Below, piece by piece: positions 57,733-64,000 of a DNA stretch of 64,000 bases; position 1 is the stretch's first letter, and every line of letters begins with the position of its first letter. The DNA is from Alteromonas sp. 1_MG-2023. GTDB lineage: Bacteria; Pseudomonadota; Gammaproteobacteria; Enterobacterales; Alteromonadaceae. Below the pieces are notes generated by a model that saw only the letters and a list, made by a program, of their open reading frames with translations, was not told where the DNA came from and searched no databases. A program made the translations under genes and the position numbers. Where the stretch lies: positions 284,668 through 348,667 of the forward strand of contig NZ_JAUOQH010000004.1 of assembly GCF_030547075.1 (NCBI RefSeq), in the 5' to 3' direction.

Positions 57733-59157
57733 TTAAACAAACATAGAATCGTAAAGGTTCTTATATTCATCTGCCGCGCGAGCCCACGTAAACCGCGTAT
57801 TCATGCCTCTTTGCTGCATTTCTCTAAACTTCACTGGGTGTTCATAATAAAACAGCAATGCGCGGCGAATACAGGCCAGTAATGCTTCCGGTCGAGGTTC
57901 TTCAAACACAAACCCTGTGGCGTCTTCACTATGGCGGCTATCTACTACCGTGTCTTTTAAGCCACCCACCGCTCGCACAATAGGAATAGTGCCGTAGGCC
58001 AAGCTGTACATTTGATTCAAACCACATGGTTCAAACTGTGATGGCATTAAGAAAAAGTCGGCGCCCGCTTCAACAAGATGAGCGTGCTCTGAACTAAACC
58101 CGTTAATAAAAGCAAACTGAGAAGGGTTATTTTGTGCAAACTCACCCAAATCCATACACATTTTAGGATCGCCCGTGCCAACGATAACGATTTGTACATT
58201 ATGCTGCATCAGTTCATCAAGGATAGGCAAAATATAGCCAAAACCTTTTTGCTCGGTCAGACGACACACCATACCAATAAGAGGAATACTTACATTAGTA
58301 GGCAAGCCAGACTTTTCTTGCAGAGCATGCTTGCAGGTTTGCTTAGGAAGTAAGTTATCTACATCGTAGTGTTCTGGTAAAAACGAATCAGTAGCTGGGT
58401 TCCATTGCGTATAGTCACACCCGTTTAATATGCCCGAAAGGTCGGTTTTACGCCTAACTAAGCGCTCATGCAGGCCATGGCTGCCTAAGTCAGTTAGCAA
58501 TTCTTGAGCGTAATGGGGGCTTACTGTGGTGACCTTGGTGGCAAACTCAATACCCGATTGCAGCATATTGATATAGCCGCCATGTACCTGCGCTAAAATA
58601 CCGGGATGATGGCGAAGAAACGGCACTTTTTCGAGAGAGTTTACCCCTTGGAAAGCGGCATTGTGAATGGTAAAAACAGTTCGGGTTCTATCGAAAAAGC
58701 CTGTAGAGTCATGTGATGCTAGGTATGGCAGCATGGCCGTATGCCAATCGTGACAATGAATGACATTCGGCGAGTAATTTATAGCTTGAAGTGTGGCGAG
58801 TACCGCGCCGCTAAAGAAGCTAAAACGCTCGCCATTATCTTCATAGGCTTCATAAGCATTTGAATACAAACCTTCGCGCATGAAGTATTCAGGGTAATCC
58901 ACAAAGTAGATAGGAATGCCGTGCCAGTCCATAACACGCACTTCAAAGTTGTAGACCTTGTATTCAGTAAATAGGGTTTGTGTTTCACACGCAGTGGGTA
59001 AATTTAACGAGTCTGCCAGCACCTTGTAATAAGGCATTACAATAACAACGTCTTCACCAGCGTCTTTCAATGCAAGCGGAAGTGCTTTACCTACATCTGC
59101 CAAGCCGCCTGTTTTAACCAGTTCTTCTACTTCAGAGATAGCGAATACAATTTTCAC
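57733..59157 (-). CDS. glgA: Glycogen synthase
   Basis: GT5 glycosyltransferase of 474 residues that adds glucose from ADP-glucose to glycogen. KTGGLADVGKALP (15-27) binds the nucleotide sugar, and the C-terminal lobe has MPSQFEPCGLNQMYSLAYG and GGLKDTV. No other glg gene is present in the window. GTG start behind CGAGG. 100 bp separate it from the kinase gene. Confidence 0.95.
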   Translation of the reverse strand: MKIVFAISEVEELVKTGGLADVGKALPLALKDAGEDVVIVMPYYKVLADSLNLPTACETQTLFTEYKVYNFEVRVMDWHGIPIYFVDYPEYFMREGLYSNAYEAYEDNGERFSFFSGAVLATLQAINYSPNVIHCHDWHTAMLPYLASHDSTGFFDRTRTVFTIHNAAFQGVNSLEKVPFLRHHPGILAQVHGGYINMLQSGIEFATKVTTVSPHYAQELLTDLGSHGLHERLVRRKTDLSGILNGCDYTQWNPATDSFLPEHYDVDNLLPKQTCKHALQEKSGLPTNVSIPLIGMVCRLTEQKGFGYILPILDELMQHNVQIVIVGTGDPKMCMDLGEFAQNNPSQFAFINGFSSEHAHLVEAGADFFLMPSQFEPCGLNQMYSLAYGTIPIVRAVGGLKDTVVDSRHSEDATGFVFEEPRPEALLACIRRALLFYYEHPVKFREMQQRGMNTRFTWARAADEYKNLYDSMFV

Positions 59158-59226
59158 ACGAACGCCTCGTATTATTTAAACGCGTCTATCGCCACGAAAT
59201 GGGCGCTATAGTTGTTGCGCGAATAA

Positions 59227-59247
59227 GGGCTGATATATATTCAGCCC
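59227..59247. repeat. Inverted repeat in the glgA-rsmC gap
   Basis: GGGCTGA (59227-59233) and TCAGCCC (59241-59247) form a perfect 7-bp inverted repeat around TATATAT, upstream of glgA and downstream of rsmC. It lacks a U-tract. It could be an operator for glgA or a weak 3' stem. Confidence 0.5.
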
Positions 59248-59308
59248 GATATATCGAATATAGGGGAATTTGATAACGTTAGCACAGGCGTTAGTGAAAG
59301 TGCTATTA

Positions 59309-60388
59309 CTATGCTGCCTGATATAACGAAAATTGCGTGGTTTGTGCAGTAGTTAACACCCGCGGGAAGTGTTCAGCTAACAATCCAGGGTAAGGTAAAA
59401 AACGGTTGGCAACCATAAGTAAGGTGCCGTTCTGGCTTAGCATCTTACGGGCGTCATCAATGAATCGCTTGGTAATGGTGTAATCAGTTTTAAGCCCCGT
59501 ATGAAACGGTGGGTTAGTCACAATATGCTGAACTTTGCCGTCTATGCCATACAAGCCGTTTGCGGCATGCAATGTAGCTGATTGCCCATTGGCCGCTAGC
59601 GTCATCGCGCTGGCATAAATTGCAAGGGCACTAATATCCGACAACTGCATTTTTAGATGTGGGTAGGTAAGCATTAGGTAACTTGCTATTACCCCAGCAC
59701 CACAGGCGAAATCTAAAACATTGCCGCTCATGCCCGAAGTGTGCTTTTCTAATAGTAGTTTTGTGCCTTTATCAAGCTCACCATGGCTAAATACACCAGG
59801 TAAAGAACATACTGGCCAGCTTGTGCTTCCAATTGCATAGGTGTCGGTTTCAAGCCAAGCTTCTGGTTCAAAGGCTAAGTGAGGCTGTTCAACAATAGTG
59901 GTAATTAGGCTGCAATGACGAGCAGAGTCCACTTTATGGGTAACGCCGTAAGGTTGCATTAGCTTAGCAGCACTTTTAATGCCGCCTTTGTTTTCGCCTA
60001 CAACGTGTATGCGGCCATTTTGACCCACCATACCTGCTGCCATGCGTAGCAACATTTGAAAATGCGATTTCGCCTTTGGCAGAAAAATAAGCACATCAGT
60101 ATGGGTGTTTTCATTACGCATAAATGGCGTAAAGTGATGGCTATGAGCCCCTACTTTCTGCACTACCTCAAAACCGTCTTTTGTGATATCCCGACTATCG
60201 AAACTTGAGGCAGGGATAACACGAACACATTCAGAGAATATGTCGAAATACTGGTGCATTACCGTGACATCTTTGTGTTTTAGCGCATCTAGAAAATACG
60301 CATCAGAAGGGTTGATAAACAACCATTCACCTTGCTCAAAAATGTTGATGTTGCGTTCTAACAGTTGGCTTTGAGGCGTTAAAATCAT
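59309..60388 (-). CDS. rsmC: 16S rRNA m2G1207 methyltransferase RsmC
   Basis: Start at ATG 60388, which overlaps the trmB stop (TAATG), giving 359 residues. The second half is the methyltransferase domain, with VLDFACGAGVIASYL (SAM site) and the catalytic NPPFHTGL. Preceding VVGENKGGIKSAAKLM and KVDSARHCSL match RsmC. It methylates G1207 of 16S rRNA. Slightly longer than E. coli RsmC (343). Confidence 0.92.
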   Translation of the reverse strand: MILTPQSQLLERNINIFEQGEWLFINPSDAYFLDALKHKDVTVMHQYFDIFSECVRVIPASSFDSRDITKDGFEVVQKVGAHSHHFTPFMRNENTHTDVLIFLPKAKSHFQMLLRMAAGMVGQNGRIHVVGENKGGIKSAAKLMQPYGVTHKVDSARHCSLITTIVEQPHLAFEPEAWLETDTYAIGSTSWPVCSLPGVFSHGELDKGTKLLLEKHTSGMSGNVLDFACGAGVIASYLMLTYPHLKMQLSDISALAIYASAMTLAANGQSATLHAANGLYGIDGKVQHIVTNPPFHTGLKTDYTITKRFIDDARKMLSQNGTLLMVANRFLPYPGLLAEHFPRVLTTAQTTQFSLYQAA

Positions 60389-61107
60389 TACTGCGCTCGC
60401 TCGTAAATAAGATCCCAAACACCATGACCTAGCTTCTGGCCACGGGTTTCAAATTTAGTGATAGGTCGATACTCAGGGCGAGGCACATAGGTACCTTCTT
60501 GTGCGGTATTCGCATAACCTTCGGTCACATTCATAACTTCGGCCATGTGTTCCGCATAAGGTTCCCAGTCGGTAGCCATATGGAAACAGCCCCCTTTTTC
60601 TAACTTGGTTAGCACAAGTGCAGCAAATTCAGGCTGAACAATACGGCGCTTATGATGACGCTTTTTGTGCCAAGGGTCGGGGAAGAACAATTGTAGGCGA
60701 GATAAGGTGCCATCTGGGATCATATTCTTAAGCACTTCAACCGCATCATGATCCATTACGCGTAAATTAGTTAACCCTTGCTCGCCAGCTTCAGCTAAAC
60801 AAGCGCCAACACCGGGGCGATGCACTTCAATACCAATAAAATTTTTCTCTGGGGCTGCTGCGGCCATTTCCACTAAGGATTTACCCATACCAAAGCCAAT
60901 TTCAATAACTACTGGCGCGGTTCTGTTAAATAAAACAGATAAATCCAGTTCAGCATTTTGATAATCTATGCCCATTGTTGGCCAAAATTCTTCGATGGCA
61001 CGTGTTTGCGCTTTTGTTAGACGACCTTCGCGTTTAACAAAGCTTTTAACCTTACTTACATGAACACCAGCGGCTTCAGCCTCGGCCTGGCTTTTAAATG
61101 GCCTCAT
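60388..61107 (-). CDS. trmB: tRNA (guanine-46-N7) methyltransferase TrmB
   Basis: The 239-residue protein has [16 protein letters not shown] (SAM site), [15 protein letters not shown] and [18 protein letters not shown], the TrmB signatures. It makes m7G46 in tRNAs. Ribosome binding site AAGG. It is coupled to rsmC; the next gene upstream on this strand encodes an alpha/beta hydrolase. Confidence 0.96.
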   Translation of the reverse strand: MRPFKSQAEAEAAGVHVSKVKSFVKREGRLTKAQTRAIEEFWPTMGIDYQNAELDLSVLFNRTAPVVIEIGFGMGKSLVEMAAAAPEKNFIGIEVHRPGVGACLAEAGEQGLTNLRVMDHDAVEVLKNMIPDGTLSRLQLFFPDPWHKKRHHKRRIVQPEFAALVLTKLEKGGCFHMATDWEPYAEHMAEVMNVTEGYANTAQEGTYVPRPEYRPITKFETRGQKLGHGVWDLIYERAQ

Positions 61108-61222
61108 TTGTATTACCTTTCTTGCCCCAATTTACTGGTGGCGCATTATCCAGTTAGCAGCATGTTATGCAACGCTATATTTAACAAAAAGCACAATAAA
61201 TGCACATTAAAATGCGGTTTTT

Positions 61223-61927
61223 TTAATCACCTATACAATTGCTAAGCAGTGTAGCAAGCTTTTCAGGTTGTTCCAGCAGCATCATATGGCCTGCATCTTC
61301 AACCTTAAATAAGTTTGCAGAGGGAATGTTATCTGCCATGGCTTGTAAGGACGTTAGCGTTGCAACTTCATCGTCTGTTGCTGCAATAATATTGACGGGG
61401 ACTTTCGATTTCGCAAGCGTATTTACAAAGTCTTTTCTAGGCGTTGTGGCTTGGGTATGAGCTAGTAAGGTATTTTTGCCTAAATCTTCTGCCATAGATT
61501 GTACTACGCCCATTACCTCAGAGCTTTCCTGATGTGTCGGATGAACAAAGAGGGCAAAGTACGCAGGGTTTTCTGGCTTAAACCCACCACTGTTTAGCAT
61601 AGTGACCAGCTGTTTGCGCCTAGTGATTTCTTGGCTGTCTAGGCCTTTTGCGTCGTATCCAATAAGCGTAATAGAGGCCACGTGCTCCATATTCTTCGAC
61701 GCCCATAGCGCGGCAACGTATCCACCCATTGAAAAGCCTACAAGATGTACTTTTTCATCTTGAATGACCCGGTCAGAAGTAAGTGCCAGCATGTCGTCTT
61801 TAGTTGCTGCCCACTGCAATGGCACATAGCGACGTTGGGAAATTTTCATGCGTTGCCAAACGGGCAACCAAACACGTTCGTCGCATAAGGTTCCGGGTAA
61901 AAATAGAACGGGGGCGTTGGTGGTCAC
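61223..61927 (-). CDS. Alpha/beta-fold hydrolase
   Basis: The 234-residue protein has the nucleophile elbow VGFSMGGYV with Ser66, an acid residue in AATDDEV (about 183-189) and His214 in EDAGHMML. GTG start behind AGGAG. It is a small esterase-like or BioH/MenH-like enzyme with no leader; the substrate is unknown. It lies 115 bp before trmB. Confidence 0.82.
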   Translation of the reverse strand: MTTNAPVLFLPGTLCDERVWLPVWQRMKISQRRYVPLQWAATKDDMLALTSDRVIQDEKVHLVGFSMGGYVAALWASKNMEHVASITLIGYDAKGLDSQEITRRKQLVTMLNSGGFKPENPAYFALFVHPTHQESSEVMGVVQSMAEDLGKNTLLAHTQATTPRKDFVNTLAKSKVPVNIIAATDDEVATLTSLQAMADNIPSANLFKVEDAGHMMLLEQPEKLATLLSNCIGD

Positions 61928-62038
61928 AAAGACTCCTAAAATACATTTATACCTTCACATGCTAACATATCAGGCCATTTATCAATAAAACCTAATGGCT
62001 ATTAAATGTAGCTAAAGGTCATTCATTGCGCAGTTTTT

Positions 62039-63100
62039 ATGACAAATACGGTTAACCCCAACACTTTTGCTGAACGAGTACTTGCTTGGTACGACATTCA
62101 TGGACGCAAGCACCTACCATGGCAACAAGATATTACCCCTTACAAAGTGTGGGTGTCTGAGATTATGTTGCAGCAAACTCAAGTCACCACCGTCATCCCG
62201 TATTTTGAACGGTTTATGCAATCTTTTCCCAGCGTGGTGGAGCTAGCCAATGCAGCGCAAGATGATGTACTGCACCATTGGACAGGTTTAGGCTACTACG
62301 CCCGCGCTAGAAACTTACATAAAGCTGCGAAGCAAATTGTAGAAAATCACGGCGGTACGTTTCCTGACAATATAGACGATGTAATAGCCTTGCCGGGAAT
62401 AGGGCGCTCTACCGCTGGTGCGGTATTGTCTATTTCACGCAATCAGCGCCACCCCATATTAGATGGTAACGTAAAGCGTGTGCTTGCCCGCTACTATGCT
62501 ATTGGCGGCTGGCCTGGTCAAAAAGCAGTAGAAAATGCATTGTGGGAAGTGGCAGAAAAGAACACGCCAGAAAAACGCAGTGCTAACTACACGCAGGTGA
62601 TGATGGATTTGGGTGCTATGGTATGTACTCGCAGCAAGCCTAAGTGTGATGAATGCCCGTTACAACACGATTGCTTAGCATATGCCCAAGGGGCACAAAC
62701 TGAATTCCCTGGTAAAAAGCCCAAGAAAGCCATACCAGAGCGAAGTACGTTACTTATAGTGCCATTGTTCCAACAGCAGGTTTATTTGGAGCAGCGGCCT
62801 TCCAGCGGCTTGTGGGGCGGTTTATATGGCTTTATTGAAGCCCAAGATATACAAAGCGCCGAAGCTGAACTTACTAAGCGGGGTATTGAAGCCAGTTCAT
62901 TTGAAACCCAAACCGCGTTTAGGCATACCTTCAGCCACTTTCATTTGGATATAACACCGGTGTTTGCCGTGATAAACTCAGTACCCAGAAAGCAGGTGGC
63001 AGAACTAAAAGCCCAATGGTTTATGTTTAATGAACCTATTGAGGTAGGTTTAGCTGCTCCTACTAAGAAAATCATTCAACAATTAGTGCATGTGCTTTAG
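62039..63100 (+). CDS. mutY: Adenine DNA glycosylase MutY
   Basis: Removes adenine opposite 8-oxoguanine. The 353-residue protein has the helix-hairpin-helix [11 protein letters not shown] (about 117-127), Glu41 and Asp142, a 4Fe-4S cluster motif Cys196-X6-Cys203-X2-Cys206-X5-Cys212, and the C-terminal NUDIX-like 8-oxoG-recognition domain ([25 protein letters not shown]). No good ribosome binding site is visible. It is followed 26 bp on by yggX, a conserved pair. Confidence 0.97.
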   Translation: MTNTVNPNTFAERVLAWYDIHGRKHLPWQQDITPYKVWVSEIMLQQTQVTTVIPYFERFMQSFPSVVELANAAQDDVLHHWTGLGYYARARNLHKAAKQIVENHGGTFPDNIDDVIALPGIGRSTAGAVLSISRNQRHPILDGNVKRVLARYYAIGGWPGQKAVENALWEVAEKNTPEKRSANYTQVMMDLGAMVCTRSKPKCDECPLQHDCLAYAQGAQTEFPGKKPKKAIPERSTLLIVPLFQQQVYLEQRPSSGLWGGLYGFIEAQDIQSAEAELTKRGIEASSFETQTAFRHTFSHFHLDITPVFAVINSVPRKQVAELKAQWFMFNEPIEVGLAAPTKKIIQQLVHVL

Positions 63101-63126
63101 CGCATCGAATAGGTTAAGGACATACA

Positions 63127-63399
63127 ATGAGTAGAGTGGTATTTTGCCAGCGTTTACAAAAAGAAGCCGACGGCTTAGATTTTCAGCTTTACCCCGGTGA
63201 GCTAGGAAAACGTATTTACGACAACATTTCAAAAGAAGCATGGGCCGACTGGCAAAAGAAACAAACCATGCTAATTAACGAAAACAAGTTAAATATGATG
63301 GAACCGACCGCCAGACAGTTTTTAGAGCAAAGTATGTCGGCTTACTTGTTCGACGGCGTAGAACCTACAATTGAAGGCTATGTTCCGCCTGAAAAGTAA
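63127..63399 (+). CDS. yggX: YggX, iron-trafficking/oxidative-stress protein
   Basis: The 90-residue protein begins [19 protein letters not shown], with the conserved Cys7 of the family, and matches E. coli YggX (91 residues). It protects Fe-S proteins from oxidants. AGGACAT precedes the ATG. It is probably co-transcribed with mutY, itself an Fe-S enzyme. Confidence 0.96.
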   Translation: MSRVVFCQRLQKEADGLDFQLYPGELGKRIYDNISKEAWADWQKKQTMLINENKLNMMEPTARQFLEQSMSAYLFDGVEPTIEGYVPPEK

Positions 63400-63469
63400 T
63401 CAAAAAAGCGTATTTTGCATAAACAATGTGCAAACGGTAACAAAACCGAAAAAAAACCGACAAAAACGG

Positions 63470-63498
63470 TTGACTTGTTAGTCGGAAATCCGTTTAAT
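63470..63498 (+). promoter_or_regulatory. tRNA-Phe promoter
   Basis: TTGACT (63470-63475) and TTTAAT (63493-63498) are separated by 17 bp, about 50 bp upstream of the tRNA. The following bases ACGCACCCA are moderately G+C-rich, as in stable RNA promoters. Confidence 0.65.
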
Positions 63499-63548
63499 AC
63501 GCACCCACAGCGAGACAGGCAGCAAACGCCCAAACGCTAAAAGATTTT

Positions 63549-63624
63549 GCCTCGATAGCTCAGTTGGTAGAGCAGCGGATTGAAAATCCGCGTGTCCCTG
63601 GTTCGATCCCGGGTCGAGGCACCA
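63549..63624 (+). tRNA. tRNA-Phe (GAA)
   Basis: A complete 76-nt cloverleaf with acceptor stem GCCTCGA/TCGAGGC, D arm GCTC/GAGC, anticodon stem GCGGA/TCCGC with anticodon GAA at 63582-63584, T arm CCTGG/CCGGG with TTCGATC loop, discriminator A and encoded CCA. It resembles E. coli tRNA-Phe. Its 3' 19 nt are the seed of the downstream repeat array. Confidence 0.98.
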
Positions 63625-63633
63625 TTATTCAAG

Positions 63634-63663
63634 AAGCCCTTGCAGAAATGCGAGGGCTTTTTT
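63634..63663 (+). terminator. Terminator of the tRNA-Phe gene (array unit 1)
   Basis: AAGCCCTTGCA (63634-63644), loop GAAA and TGCGAGGGCTT (63649-63659) form an 11-bp stem with one G-T pair, then TTTT. Confidence 0.85.
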
Positions 63664-63755
63664 GATCTAGGTGGTTAAAAACAAAGGAACACGCTGGCGT
63701 GTCACTGCGGCTGCACCGCGCGTTACAATCCCGGGTCGAGGCACCATTATTCAAG

Positions 63756-63785
63756 AAGCCCTTGCAGAAATGCGAGGGCTTTTTT
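63756..63785 (+). terminator. Terminator of array unit 2
   Basis: Identical to the terminator of unit 1, shifted by 122 bp. Confidence 0.85.
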
Positions 63786-63878
63786 GATCTCGGTGGTTAA
63801 AAACAAAGGAACACGCTGGCGTGCCCCTGCGGCTGCACCGCGCGTTACAATCCCGGGTCGAGGCACCATTATTCAGAG

Positions 63879-63907
63879 AGCCCTGCATGAAAATGCGGGG
63901 CTTTTTT
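63879..63907 (+). terminator. Terminator of array unit 3
   Basis: AGCCCTGCAT (63879-63888), loop GAAA and ATGCGGGGCT (63893-63902) form a perfect 10-bp stem, then TTTTT. A different sequence type from units 1 and 2 but the same architecture. Confidence 0.85.
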
Positions 63908-64000
63908 GATTTAGGGATTCAGAAACACGCTGGCGTGCCCCTGCGGCTGCACCGCGCGTTACAATCCCGGGTCGAGGCACCATTATTCAGAGAGCCCTGC

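Larger units (their letters stand above)
63606..64000 (+). repeat. Tandem array of tRNA-Phe 3' ends with terminators
   Basis: ATCCCGGGTCGAGGCACCA, the last 19 nt of tRNA-Phe with CCA, recurs at 63728-63746, 63850-63868 and 63964-63982 after the gene's own copy at 63606-63624. The periods are 122, 122 and 114 bp. Each complete unit continues with TTATTCA, a terminator hairpin and a G+C-rich linker (CACGCTGGCGTG then GCGGCTGCACCGC). The array is cut by the window end. Units 1 and 2 share one terminator type. Unit 3 has the second type, and the first 18 nt after the 19-mer of copy 4 match it. Confidence 0.95.

Noticed and set aside
63728..63982. Additional or pseudo-tRNA genes
   Set aside because: Only the last 19 nt of the tRNA are present; the D arm, anticodon arm and 5' half are missing, and the linker does not supply a pairing 5' acceptor strand.
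63606..63982. Repeated att-site scars of an integrative element
   Set aside because: tRNA 3' ends are common integration sites, but the units also share terminator and linker at regular spacing, with no integrase or element between, so tandem duplication is the simpler reading.
63606..64000. CRISPR array
   Set aside because: Units are long (122/114 bp), the repeats are tRNA 3' ends, the intervening parts are alike rather than unique, and no cas gene is near.

Overview
The window looks like a chromosomal core-plus-carbohydrate region of a marine gammaproteobacterium of the Alteromonadales, most likely Alteromonas or a close relative. This rests on gene content and protein style: a complete MSHA type IV pilus locus directly upstream of mreBCD, an ArcA almost identical in its receiver core to the enteric protein, a TonB receptor / tryptophan-halogenase-like / SapC-like sugar locus, and moderate G+C. 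I could not run a similarity search. I see no insertion sequence, prophage or CRISPR array.

Layout. 0.1-5.3 kb: a DapA-family aldolase/lyase, an MFS transporter, a secreted alpha/beta hydrolase and a periplasmic TPR protein. 5.3-14.5 kb (minus strand): an alpha-galactoside utilisation locus reading TonB receptor, SSS sodium symporter, flavin-dependent halogenase-like protein, SapC-like protein, GH36 alpha-galactosidase. LacI-type palindromes lie in front of the receptor gene and of the galactosidase gene. 14.5-18.9 kb: the glycerol-3-phosphate regulon glpK / glpR / glpD with probable GlpR half-sites in both control regions. 19.1-37.4 kb: a histidine phosphatase, then the MSHA pilus operon from an MshF-like paralogue through mshI, a pilN-like gene, mshJKLMNEGF, mshB, mshA, mshCDOPQ. 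37.6-50.6 kb: the conserved block mreBCD, maf, rng, yhdP, a nitrilase, tldD, darP (yjgA) and tldE (pmbA). 50.6-54.9 kb: an AraC regulator divergent from a GH2 beta-galactosidase. 55.1-63.4 kb: arcA, a sensor kinase, glgA, rsmC, trmB, an alpha/beta hydrolase, mutY and yggX. 63.5 kb to the end: a tRNA-Phe gene followed by a tandem array.

How the parts work together. The 5.3-14.3 kb locus plausibly imports an alpha-galactoside through the outer membrane (TonB receptor) and sugar across the inner membrane (symporter), with GH36 hydrolysis in the cytoplasm; the lacZ unit covers beta-galactosides. The msh genes encode a full pilus machine: outer-membrane secretin MshL, inner-membrane assembly proteins, the ATPase MshE with an MshEN-type c-di-GMP-binding N terminus, the platform MshG, major pilin and minor pilins.

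The most striking structure is the tRNA-Phe distal array. The last 19 nt of the tRNA, including CCA, are repeated at least three more times with a 122, 122, 114 bp period. Each complete unit carries a rho-independent terminator and a G+C-rich linker, and the array runs off the window end. The architecture resembles the tRNA-distal repeats of E. coli tyrT (rtT), but on a different tRNA. Other points worth a look are the MshF-like paralogue at the head of the msh operon, the two differently spaced LacI-type operators, several tandem duplications in 3' regions, and the sensor kinase upstream of arcA.
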